Source: Cellulomonas terrae (GTDB taxonomy: Bacteria > Actinomycetota > Actinomycetes > Actinomycetales > Cellulomonadaceae). From it: a stretch of 64,000 bases of DNA. The translations under genes and the position numbers were made by a program. Below the pieces are notes generated by a model. The model did no database searches. It had not been told where the DNA came from and saw only the letters and a program-made list of their open reading frames with translations. The stretch covers positions 1 to 64,000 of the forward strand of contig NZ_BJWH01000023.1 in assembly GCF_007990265.1 (NCBI RefSeq). The letters run 5' to 3'. Shown one piece after another: positions 7,475-16,187 of this stretch (position 1 is the first letter of the stretch; each line of letters starts with the position of its first letter).

Positions 7475-10400
7475 CTACCCAGACCACGCAACCTGGAGCC
7501 TCTGGAGTCCTCTGGCGGTGCGGAGTAGCGCGTCGCCCTGTCCTGCGAGGGCCTCTGCCCCTCCCTCATCGAGGATGATCCGGCTGTCCGTTGCGGTCTT
7601 GACTCGGAGTGCGAGCTGAGCGGGCAGGTTCGATCGGATCGTCGTCGAGATGACATCGGCACTGGGCCTCTGCGTCGCAGCGATCACGTGGATCCCAGCG
7701 GCGCGAGCCTTCTGCGTCAGCCGCCGCAGCAGCGCCTCGATCCTCGTCTTGTCGTCGGGGTCGCTGGTCAGATCGGCGTACTCGTCCAGCACGATGACGA
7801 TCCACGGCTTTCGGTCTTCGACCGCCACCGCTTCGTTGTACTGAACGAGGTTGCGGGCGCGAAGGGGACGCATCAGTTCGTACCGCCGCTGCATCTCAGC
7901 GACGGCGTCCTCGAGAATCTCGAGCGCGTCGACGGCGTCGCCCCCGATGAGGCCCTCGGTGTGCGGGTCATCTTCGAAGTCCAGTAGTTCGGTTCCCTTT
8001 GGATCGACTAGCTTGAGCCGCAGCGACTCGGCCGGGTACCTCGTCAGGCCGTGGAGGATCGTCTCCAGCGCGACGGACTTCCCGCTTCCGGTGGTACCTG
8101 CCACAAGTAGGTGGGGTGAGTCCGGTGACGAGAAGTCCAACTGAACGGGCTGTCCGGCGATGTCAGCACCAATGGGCACGACGAGCCGGCCGACTTCAGG
8201 CGGACAGACCTGCCAGAGGTCGCTCGCCAGCACTGGATAACGCTCGTCGGGCGTCTTCGGGACCTCGAAGACGATGGTGCCGCGGTCGAGCGAAGTACGG
8301 ATCTGGTGACCTGCCGGGAGCTGAAGCGAGAGGGCGATCTCGTTGACACGGTTCACCACTCGGTCGACTGTGACCCCGGCCTTCGGGGCCACCCGAAGGA
8401 CGTAGAAGCCGGGTCCTTCGAGCCATGGTTCGGCGTTGGCAGGGGCAACCGGCACGTTGTGTACTCGAAGCACGTCCAGGACGCGCTCGTACCGCACTCT
8501 TAGCTCAGCGTCCCCCAGTCCGGCCGCCCGGCGGCTTGGAACGACCATCTCGATTGCGGCTTCGACTGCACTGCTGGTGTCGTCGCTTGCTGGCGTAGGC
8601 GCTGGCTCGCTAGCGATCAGCTCGTGCGCCATCGCAGCATCTCGTCTTGCGGCTTGCAGCAGAGCAGCCGCTCCAGCCGATGGCTCGATTCCGGCGACCA
8701 GGTCGCTGATCACCTTCCGCAGTTCGGGCTGGTTCAACCTGACCAGGGTGTGCGCGCCGAGTTCCGACGCGCTCGGCGCATCGTCCAGATTGGCCGCCGC
8801 CACAGCAACGGCTACGCCCCGAACTGAATCGAGCATGACCTGTCCTGTACGAAGCGCTCCGATGATCCGCGCCTCGGAGGACTCACCGCCGAGATCGAGG
8901 TACCGGCGGGCCGGCAGCTCCGCCGCAGACTGGCGGATCGCACTCGTCTGCTCGACCGCGGCGGCGAGTTCCTGGAACCAGAACTCCCGGTCGTCTGGCG
9001 GAGCGTCCCCCGAGCGGAAGGCCGCTTGACACAGTTCGGTCGTGCGATCGAGCTGTTGCTCGGCTGCGCCGATGTCGAACGACTGTCTGAACTTCGACTC
9101 GACCACCAGAATCTCGAGGCGGACTTCGTCGTCCTCATCCAGGGTCAGCAAGAAGCGGCCCAAGTCAGCCCTCGTCCGCTGGCTCCGGCCGAACCAGCTC
9201 TGCTGCTCATCGAAGCTGATCCAGACTTCCAACCCCGGACGATCGGTTCGGACAGGTATCTGCTGGGCGACAGCGAACCTGCTCGCCACGAGCCCGACGA
9301 TCTCGTTCGTGGCTCGCCCAAGGCCTAGTGCACGAAGCACCGCCCCGGGCACCACGTTCCGCCCGACTTCGTAGATCCGCTCCGCTGTTGCGCCGGCGGA
9401 CAGCGCATCGGCAACACCGATCTCCTTGAGCTTTCGACCCAGGCGCTGCACCACGAACCGTCGCCCCGTAGCCGAGCTCACGATGAGTGTGTAGGCCTCG
9501 TTCTTACCGACCCCGGGTCGCACGAGGATGACGTCTGGCTTGTCATCGAGGGCATCGATCTGATCGCGTCCGATGAATGCGTCGAGTGTCACGACCCAGT
9601 GCGCGACCTGATGCAACTCCTGGAACAACTTCTGATGACGGTCGAACCTGACTTGCATCTCGAAGTAGTCGGTGTTCCCGATCGCTTGAGGTGCTACGGC
9701 TGAGTGCGCGTCGTGCCGGACACACAGAGTCGACCACGTTTCGAGCAAAGGATCGCGCTGGCCAGGAAGCATCGCTCGGACGACGTTCTGGCTGGTCTCT
9801 TCGATGTCGTGAGTGGATCGATGCAGCCACGGGTCGTAGGAGCCCGAGATGCCGGCGGACGCGTCCCTCGTCTTCTGATTCAAGGTGGTGCGCGTACCGA
9901 AGAGTGCTGGCGCCAGGGCGAGATCAACACGGTCCCGGAACGCCTCGAGATTGGGCTCGGTTTCAGGTACCCAGTCACGGAGAACTAGTTGCACGTCAGG
10001 CAAGAGTCGCTCGTCGCCGACTTCGTCGTCAGCGAACTCCGCGTCGAATGCTCGGATGATGTCGTGATGCCCAGCAGGGTTCGTCAGAACCAGGAGTTCG
10101 AATCGGATCCGTGGGATCCGCGCCCTGATTCTGCGGGCCAGCCGGAGCGGCAGTCGGGGCGACTCCTCGCGATCCAGCAAGAGCAGCGACAGGCCGTCCA
10201 GCTTGTGCGGGTACGTCTCGACGTACGACGCTTTGACCTTGACCAGCTCTTCGACAGCAGCGTCGTCGACCGCGGCGAGCCAGTCCCGGGACTCTCTCCC
10301 GTTCTGGCGGAGTGGCACGTACTCCTCATGTCCGCCCGACTCCCGAACGGCGATAGCGACGATCTCGTCAGGTCCGACGACAAGGGGCGGCGTCCTGTGT

Positions 10401-12403
10401 GGCGAAACGCGCTGCAGCCACTCGAAGAAGAGCTCGTTGTTCTCCGGGTTCAAGTCGAGTCCGGTTGCCAGACACTGGACCAGGAGTTTCGACATTCGGC
10501 GTAGGTGCCGAGCGAGCCACCGCAACCGAAGCGGGTGTGTCGCCAGCATGACCAGTCGACTCTGGCTCAGCTGGAGGACGTCGGTGAGGACCACCGACGC
10601 GAGGTCTTCATCAGGTGCGTTCGCTGGCACAAGAGTTTGTCGAGCCTCGTTGAGGATGGGTTCCCACTCGGCCAGGTACTGATCGAGTGAGTCCGCATCG
10701 ATGCCCGAAACCCAACTCCTGAGGTGGTCGTCTCGAAGGTCCGCCAGCCGAGACGAGACCGGGCCGGAGTTTGGTGCCTGGATCTGGCGTTCCCACTCCC
10801 GAGGATCGTTGAAGCCCTCGAAGAACGTTTCGAGGTCGCCGTCGAACTGCTCGCCAGGGACCACCGAGTAGCCGACAACGAGAGCGGCGAAGGCAGTCAG
10901 TCCCGGAGTGGCCAACGGGTCCCATCGGAACCGTCGGACGCCGACGTCCGAGATCGACACGACAAGCCGGAGTGGGGCCCACGACACCGGTGCTTCGAAC
11001 TCGCTTTCCTCATCGAGTTCAGGCGGTGCGGAAGCGTCAAGCAGCGAGTCGTCCACTCGGAGGGTCAGCCGTCCCTCCTCTGCGCGTTCCCGAACGCCAC
11101 TGAGCGTTGGGCCGTACAGGAAGGCGAACAGCCACCTCGACCAGGCTCCGACGTCGTCCGGTCCCTCGACGCGTAGCTCCGCGGCTGCATCGGAGTTGTC
11201 GTCGAGAACACTCAGAGCGTGGAGCAGCGCTCGGAGCGGGTCTGGCTCGATCTGCGAGTCGGGAAACGCGACCTTCTCGACGCGCCGACGGAGGGCTGGC
11301 GGCAGTGTTTCAACCAGTGGGCGAAGTGCCTCTGGCGGTTCGGCCCGGAGGAGTTGCTCAGCGGCTCTCTGCTCGCTGTGATCCAGGCCCGCCTCCACGT
11401 CGAGGTCGTCGAACTCAGAGAGCCGGGATTCCGCCTGTGTGGCGATCGAGGCTCTGACCTGCTGTCCCAGCCCTGCCCGCTCTGCACGCCGCTCGTACAG
11501 CTCGAGCCACAGACTGAGGTCCACGCCGGCGCGGGCTCCCGCCCCGCCTCCGAGTACCACCTCCCGCATTCGATCCCGCGCCTGCGGGTCCGAGAGACCG
11601 AACCTCTCCAGGGCCGACGTCGACAGTTCGGCTGCGGCGATGCGTGCGAGCACGTCGTCGTCCGAAATGAACGGCCCGCTCGGCTGTCTGCTCTGGCTGA
11701 CGTTGACGTTCCTCGCCAAGCGCGACCGTGCTGCTGCGTCGCTCACGAAGAGATCGACGTCAGGGAACAGATCCAGCTCACGAAGGCTCTCTGCCGCCGC
11801 ACGCTCCACCACATCAGGCGTACGCAGAGGTGCTTGCTGAACCTCGAGACAGGAGGCGATGACGTACGCAGTCCAGCGCCGAAGTGAGAGTCGGCCGCTG
11901 GCACCGATGGCTTCTCTCACGACGCTCAGGACTGCGGCCAGGTGGCTTGGGGGCTCGCCGGATCCGCCGGCGAACGCCCAAGCCGCGCGGTTGACCAGAT
12001 CGAAGCGGGCGCTGTCGTTCCCGTCCTCTTCGTTCAGCAGGCTCATGTCATCTAGGCGATTGACGGCCGCGAGCCCTTCTTCGTCTCGCTGGGCGTCCCA
12101 GTCGAAGAGGACGATTGCCGGAACGTTCTGGTTACGCCAGTGGGTGAGCGTCTGGCCCTCCTGCAGGAGGTACTCCGCTGGTACCCCCGGAACGGGCGCC
12201 TTGGTCCCGACCTTGATGACGAGGCCTGACGAGCCGCGCTCACGACCGATCCGCTCCAGCGCACCCACCGCGGCGATGACCTCGTCGTTCGCGAACCCTG
12301 TTACTCGCAACGCCGGCCTCGGACCGAACCCCTGCGTCAGCAGCGAATCCCAAACGACGGTCGCGACGACCGCTCCCACCACGTCGGCGACGCCCGGCGT
12401 CAT
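7475..12403 (-). CDS. Giant FtsK/HerA-like ATPase, DptH-like, with an embedded nuclease-like motif
   Basis: At 1642 residues this is the largest gene of the island. The last 210 residues form an FtsK-type motor: Walker A GTTGSGKS near 1436-1443, Walker B IVIVLDEYADL near 1533-1543, then the IHVIAATQRPSADVI segment. Upstream, about residue 1100, LEILVVESKF with preceding Asp residues looks like the E-x-K core of a PD-(D/E)xK nuclease. The N-terminal thousand residues have no recognised domain. Size, ATPase type and gene order resemble DptH (DndH) of phosphorothioation-dependent restriction. The gene overlaps the upstream gene by ATGA, so the three are coupled. A DNA-restricting defence role is inferred; no dnd modification genes are present. 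Confidence 0.75.
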   Translation of the reverse strand: MTPGVADVVGAVVATVVWDSLLTQGFGPRPALRVTGFANDEVIAAVGALERIGRERGSSGLVIKVGTKAPVPGVPAEYLLQEGQTLTHWRNQNVPAIVLFDWDAQRDEEGLAAVNRLDDMSLLNEEDGNDSARFDLVNRAAWAFAGGSGEPPSHLAAVLSVVREAIGASGRLSLRRWTAYVIASCLEVQQAPLRTPDVVERAAAESLRELDLFPDVDLFVSDAAARSRLARNVNVSQSRQPSGPFISDDDVLARIAAAELSTSALERFGLSDPQARDRMREVVLGGGAGARAGVDLSLWLELYERRAERAGLGQQVRASIATQAESRLSEFDDLDVEAGLDHSEQRAAEQLLRAEPPEALRPLVETLPPALRRRVEKVAFPDSQIEPDPLRALLHALSVLDDNSDAAAELRVEGPDDVGAWSRWLFAFLYGPTLSGVRERAEEGRLTLRVDDSLLDASAPPELDEESEFEAPVSWAPLRLVVSISDVGVRRFRWDPLATPGLTAFAALVVGYSVVPGEQFDGDLETFFEGFNDPREWERQIQAPNSGPVSSRLADLRDDHLRSWVSGIDADSLDQYLAEWEPILNEARQTLVPANAPDEDLASVVLTDVLQLSQSRLVMLATHPLRLRWLARHLRRMSKLLVQCLATGLDLNPENNELFFEWLQRVSPHRTPPLVVGPDEIVAIAVRESGGHEEYVPLRQNGRESRDWLAAVDDAAVEELVKVKASYVETYPHKLDGLSLLLLDREESPRLPLRLARRIRARIPRIRFELLVLTNPAGHHDIIRAFDAEFADDEVGDERLLPDVQLVLRDWVPETEPNLEAFRDRVDLALAPALFGTRTTLNQKTRDASAGISGSYDPWLHRSTHDIEETSQNVVRAMLPGQRDPLLETWSTLCVRHDAHSAVAPQAIGNTDYFEMQVRFDRHQKLFQELHQVAHWVVTLDAFIGRDQIDALDDKPDVILVRPGVGKNEAYTLIVSSATGRRFVVQRLGRKLKEIGVADALSAGATAERIYEVGRNVVPGAVLRALGLGRATNEIVGLVASRFAVAQQIPVRTDRPGLEVWISFDEQQSWFGRSQRTRADLGRFLLTLDEDDEVRLEILVVESKFRQSFDIGAAEQQLDRTTELCQAAFRSGDAPPDDREFWFQELAAAVEQTSAIRQSAAELPARRYLDLGGESSEARIIGALRTGQVMLDSVRGVAVAVAAANLDDAPSASELGAHTLVRLNQPELRKVISDLVAGIEPSAGAAALLQAARRDAAMAHELIASEPAPTPASDDTSSAVEAAIEMVVPSRRAAGLGDAELRVRYERVLDVLRVHNVPVAPANAEPWLEGPGFYVLRVAPKAGVTVDRVVNRVNEIALSLQLPAGHQIRTSLDRGTIVFEVPKTPDERYPVLASDLWQVCPPEVGRLVVPIGADIAGQPVQLDFSSPDSPHLLVAGTTGSGKSVALETILHGLTRYPAESLRLKLVDPKGTELLDFEDDPHTEGLIGGDAVDALEILEDAVAEMQRRYELMRPLRARNLVQYNEAVAVEDRKPWIVIVLDEYADLTSDPDDKTRIEALLRRLTQKARAAGIHVIAATQRPSADVISTTIRSNLPAQLALRVKTATDSRIILDEGGAEALAGQGDALLRTARGLQRLQVAWSG

Positions 12404-13752
12404 CTCGGCTCCCCATGAATGATGCTCGTGGCGTCGGAGTAGTGCGTCAGCAGGCCGGCTGACGCGAGTCGAAGTTTGAAGGCTTCCGCGTTGAGCGCGA
12501 AGACGCCAGCGTCAATGTCCGTGGTCAGGCCAGCGGACCGAGCCGTTCGGTCGTCGACGACGAGCCCGAGTTCCGTGTGGAGGCGTTGGCAGAAGCGGTA
12601 GAACTCGACCTCCTCGCCGGGGGCGAGAAGGGCAGCTACGAGCGCCTCCAGCATCGGCGGTTTGAAGGTGAAGTGCCGACGCCCGCTGGTGGAGTTGAGG
12701 GCACCGACAGCAGCGAGAGTTTCGGAGAAGAACGCGCGAGGCGACTTCGTGATGTTCGCGTTCGGTTGCGCGAACTTCGCCCAACGCTCGGCCTGATCGA
12801 CGTCGCCCCGCTCACTCGCTGCCTGCTGGTGTTGGGCTGCCCTCTCCGTCAGTGCCTTCGCGATGTTCCAGCGAAACTTGTCGAGGCTCTCCTGGGAACG
12901 TCGCCTGAGTGGATTAGCATCGTGAGTCGCGTCCAGCAGGATCATCGCGTCCGGCTCGCCCAGCGCTCGTCGTGCAAGGTGCAGTTGATGCCGCGCCAGG
13001 CAGTACGGCACCCAGTGCATGAGACTTTCGGTCCTCTTCGCACGAGGAACCTGAGTTCGACTGACGATCGAGTGGACACCACGCCTGAGGAGCTCGGGCC
13101 ACGGGCTGTCGGCGTCTCGCGGTTCGCTCTCCGATTCGGAAAGGTCGGTGAACTCTGTCGGTCGGGCCGCGTCATGAGACTGCAGCGCTGCAGCAACCCG
13201 TCCGAGCGGAGTGCCGCTGTCGCCTACGAGGACGGCGAGCCCGTCCCGGGCTTCTGTTCGTCGAACGCCGTCCGGGTCGGAACGCAGCACGTGGTACGCC
13301 CAGCCACCCCCGTCCCGGAAGACGTAGCGCTCGATCGCAGGAGCTCCCCGTCTCTGGACAGCGTCGTAGTGGACGAGCTCTCCGACGAACGGGTAGAAGT
13401 GCGACGAGAACCATCGTGGGGTGCGCCTCCTGCCAGGAACCTCCACGAGCAAGGACGACAGCAGAGCGGAGAGCGTCTCGTAGGCAGCATCTCCCTGTAC
13501 CGCGGAGGCCAGAACCTCCTGCTGTAGCTCTTCACCGACTGCAATGCGCCGAGCAAGGTCATGGGACGCGCGCACGTACGTGACATGCCCGCTCGTCGGA
13601 GCGAGCAACTGATTCGGATCGAGCAGCATCACACCGCGCGCGATTGCCAGCAGCTCCAGTGCGACATAGAACCCTCGGCCCTGCTCCTGCACATTCACGC
13701 CGAACAGTTCTTGGACCAGCGACGCGCCACCGCGATCGTGCGAGGTGGCCAT
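12400..13752 (-). CDS. Middle protein of the FtsK-like operon, DptG-like
   Basis: The ATG overlaps the TGA of the upstream ATPase gene by one base and the product is 450 residues, the size expected for DptG. No enzymatic motif is visible. The most structured part is the C-terminal third (RRHFTFKPPMLEALVAALL then VEFYRFCQRLHTELGLVVDD), which looks like a folded helical domain. The downstream end overlaps the FtsK-like gene by four bases. The protein probably bridges the two ATPases in a complex. The family call rests mainly on size and position between DptF-like and DptH-like genes, so it is tentative. Confidence 0.6.
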   Translation of the reverse strand: MATSHDRGGASLVQELFGVNVQEQGRGFYVALELLAIARGVMLLDPNQLLAPTSGHVTYVRASHDLARRIAVGEELQQEVLASAVQGDAAYETLSALLSSLLVEVPGRRRTPRWFSSHFYPFVGELVHYDAVQRRGAPAIERYVFRDGGGWAYHVLRSDPDGVRRTEARDGLAVLVGDSGTPLGRVAAALQSHDAARPTEFTDLSESESEPRDADSPWPELLRRGVHSIVSRTQVPRAKRTESLMHWVPYCLARHQLHLARRALGEPDAMILLDATHDANPLRRRSQESLDKFRWNIAKALTERAAQHQQAASERGDVDQAERWAKFAQPNANITKSPRAFFSETLAAVGALNSTSGRRHFTFKPPMLEALVAALLAPGEEVEFYRFCQRLHTELGLVVDDRTARSAGLTTDIDAGVFALNAEAFKLRLASAGLLTHYSDATSIIHGEPR

Positions 13753-15518
13753 CACGCACCGCCAGACCTGATGCGATCGCCTACGTCGATCGTGAGCGTG
13801 CGGCGTTCGCCACCAACGAGAACACCGATGTCGTCTTCGTCGGCGGCTGTAGGCGCGAGGGCGGCCAGTGCACTGGTGAGACTCCGGATCTCGGCCTCGT
13901 GCTGGCCGCGGCTGCTCAGGCCAGCGGCCCATCGGATGAGCAGCTCGAATCGCATCAGGTCGAGTTGGACAGGGATGACGGCGCCCCCTGCTCCTGGGAG
14001 GCGCACGTAGACAGATCGGCTGGACCACTCGACCGCCCGAGGAAGTTGCGGTTGCACGGTCCCGGCAGCGGTCCACTGCTGGTTCTGCGAGACGATCTCG
14101 ACGCTGCGGCCTTGGATCCGCTTCGCGATGACGGCAGCGCGACTTCGATGGGAGAAGAACGCAGGGTCGAGCACCAGGAAGTCCGGCGAGTCCGCCGGTC
14201 GATGGACTCCCTGGACCGCCTCAAGACCTCGAAGCAGCGCATCGCGCACCTTCACGAGGCCGGCCTGGGTTCCCTCGTTCACGGCGAGAAACTCGTCGCC
14301 GGATTCGAGGCCGAGCCGACTCAGCCGGTTTCGGCTGGTTCCTTCGAAGTAGTCAAGACGGCGTAGGAAGACGATCGCCGATCGCAGGAGCTCTGACTCG
14401 CGCTGGGCCGCAGTCCGAGATTTCGGGCTGCCCTCGTCTCCTGACGGCTCCGGGGGGAGGAATGGAACGTTCGCGGTCTCGGGGTCCAGAGTGTCGTCCA
14501 CCCACCGCAAAGCGGTCTTGCCGGGATCGAGGCGCCGGATGGCTCGGAAAGCGGGCACCTGCCGTCGCTTCTGCGACGTGAGTAGGTCCCCGAAGAGAGC
14601 CTGGTGGTAGAGGTAGGGAAACTGCCACGAACGGTCTGAATCATCGCGGCGGTACCGCTTGTGGACGTCCTCACAGACGAGACCCCCGCTGATGGAGTGT
14701 GCGGTTAACGCCAGGGCTTGCCGAGTAGTGACGACGGCACCCGTCCGTTCCGCCGTACTGAAGACGTGGCGGAAGGCCGTCTGCCGCTCTGTGCCGCGTC
14801 CCTCCTCGGCCAACGCCCCGTGATTGGCGTAGATCGGGCAGACGGGTCTGGCGTCGCACTGCTGGCAGGCTCGCCACCGACGGCGATCCGCTCCCCACGC
14901 GTTGACTGCCCAGTCCACCAACCCAGCTGAGGCGTCCGGGGCGACCGATTGGTAGTTCAGGTTGATCACGTACACGGACGAGTTCTGGTCAGCAACCGTG
15001 CCCTTCTCGATTCCTGCCTCGAGGGTCTGCGTGATGACCCTCGCTCGTCCGGACTCGTCGGCGGCGACAGAACTCCTTAGATGGCCTTCGTTCGCGCATA
15101 CGATCGCGACACCGTCCTGTGGCGAGTCGAGCAGGCTGACCAGGAGCGCTGAGGCGGGATCGGTCTCGAGTCCGCTCAGGTCGACCATGAGAGACAGCGG
15201 CCGTCCGGACTTGGTGTGGGCAGCCGGCGCCGAAGCGTCGCCAAGAGAACGGACTGCGTCGGCGGCCTGCACGGGCGATCGTCCGAGCTCCTCCAGAAGT
15301 CGAGCGCAGAGACTGGTCTTGCCGTGCCCGGCATCACCAGTCAGCACGATGAGACGGGTTGCTGGCATCTCGATCAGCTGCTCGAGATAGCTGAGGGTCG
15401 AGACGCGGAACGATGGCTCGTTAGGGTTGGTCTGTTCGTAGATGAGCTCGGCGCTGTCGGGCTGGAAAGGCTGAAAACGACGCAGTCGACTGACGTGGGT
15501 GTTGACCTCGAGCGCCAT
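13752..15518 (-). CDS. P-loop ATPase, DptF-like
   Basis: The 588-residue protein has a Walker A motif GDAGHGKT at residues 61-68 preceded by the hydrophobic strand RLIVLT. Around residues 218-227 is a cysteine cluster (CQQC, then CPIY) that may bind zinc. The strong GGGGGGAAG site eight bases before the ATG fixes the start. It is the first gene of a coupled three-gene operon and diverges from the vsr-like gene across about 160 bases. DptF, the known counterpart, is an ATPase required for phosphorothioation-dependent restriction. Resemblance in motif, cysteine cluster, length and order supports a DptF-like call; other STAND-like or AAA defence ATPases remain possible. Confidence 0.65.
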   Translation of the reverse strand: MALEVNTHVSRLRRFQPFQPDSAELIYEQTNPNEPSFRVSTLSYLEQLIEMPATRLIVLTGDAGHGKTSLCARLLEELGRSPVQAADAVRSLGDASAPAAHTKSGRPLSLMVDLSGLETDPASALLVSLLDSPQDGVAIVCANEGHLRSSVAADESGRARVITQTLEAGIEKGTVADQNSSVYVINLNYQSVAPDASAGLVDWAVNAWGADRRRWRACQQCDARPVCPIYANHGALAEEGRGTERQTAFRHVFSTAERTGAVVTTRQALALTAHSISGGLVCEDVHKRYRRDDSDRSWQFPYLYHQALFGDLLTSQKRRQVPAFRAIRRLDPGKTALRWVDDTLDPETANVPFLPPEPSGDEGSPKSRTAAQRESELLRSAIVFLRRLDYFEGTSRNRLSRLGLESGDEFLAVNEGTQAGLVKVRDALLRGLEAVQGVHRPADSPDFLVLDPAFFSHRSRAAVIAKRIQGRSVEIVSQNQQWTAAGTVQPQLPRAVEWSSRSVYVRLPGAGGAVIPVQLDLMRFELLIRWAAGLSSRGQHEAEIRSLTSALAALAPTAADEDDIGVLVGGERRTLTIDVGDRIRSGGA

Positions 15519-15680
15519 CGCTGTTCTTCCCCCCGTGGACTGTTCCTCGTCTCAAATTGAACCTACCGCGACGGTACGACGGGGCTGCTCGACTTGAAGG
15601 TGCGCGTCGCGGCACTAACACGGATGAACCAGGATGGCCCCGACAGTGCCAGCGGGTGCCCCGGCCGAATCGGAGGTCGC

Positions 15681-16100
15681 ATGGAAGCGTGGGCGAGCAC
15701 GGAGAAGGGTCGACACCTCCGCGGGCGCTCGTCGAAGAACACCGCTCCTGAGCTGGCGCTACGGCGCGAACTGCACAGGCGTGGACTACGGTTCCGCCTG
15801 CATGTCACGTTGGAACGAGGCTGCAACCCGGACCTCGTCTTGCCTCGTCATCGCTTGGCGGTGTGGGTCGACGGATGCTTCTGGCATGGGCACAGCAGTC
15901 ACACGTGGACCCCGAGAACAGGCCCGAACGTCGATCTCTGGAGAGCGAAGATCGAGGCCAACCGTGAACGGGACGTCCGCGCACTCGCACTCGCGTCCGA
16001 GTCGGGCTGGACAGGCATCCGCGTGTGGGAGTGTGAGATCAAGGCCGATGTGTCCGCGGCAGCCGATTTGGTCTCCTCTCGGACTGCCCCTCTGACGTGA
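15681..16100 (+). CDS. vsr: Vsr-type very short patch repair endonuclease
   Basis: From the ATG behind GGAGG the protein is 139 residues, the normal Vsr length. SSKNTAPELALRRELHRRGLRFR is the usual N-terminal helix region, shown here to residue 39. Residue Asp51 in NPDLVLP matches the catalytic aspartate, VWVDGCFWHGH carries the conserved metal-site histidines, and RVWECEI is the C-terminal signature. Vsr nicks next to T in T:G mismatches left by deamination of 5-methylcytosine. It precedes the cytosine methyltransferase on the same strand by 87 bases, the common pairing. An upstream ATG at 15624 is possible but has no ribosome site. Some Vsr-like proteins have been recruited as restriction nucleases. 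Confidence 0.88.
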   Translation: MEAWASTEKGRHLRGRSSKNTAPELALRRELHRRGLRFRLHVTLERGCNPDLVLPRHRLAVWVDGCFWHGHSSHTWTPRTGPNVDLWRAKIEANRERDVRALALASESGWTGIRVWECEIKADVSAAADLVSSRTAPLT

Positions 16101-16187
16101 GCGAGTCGCACACCATGTGGGTGCGCTCGAGTACGCTCGGAAGCTGGACTGGACCCAACCCCGCGCAGCCGTCAGGAGTGATGTTCG

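Noticed and set aside
7475..15518. Calling the operon a complete phosphorothioation (Dnd) system
   Set aside because: No DndA-E proteins are encoded in the window, so only the restriction-like half resembles Dpt.
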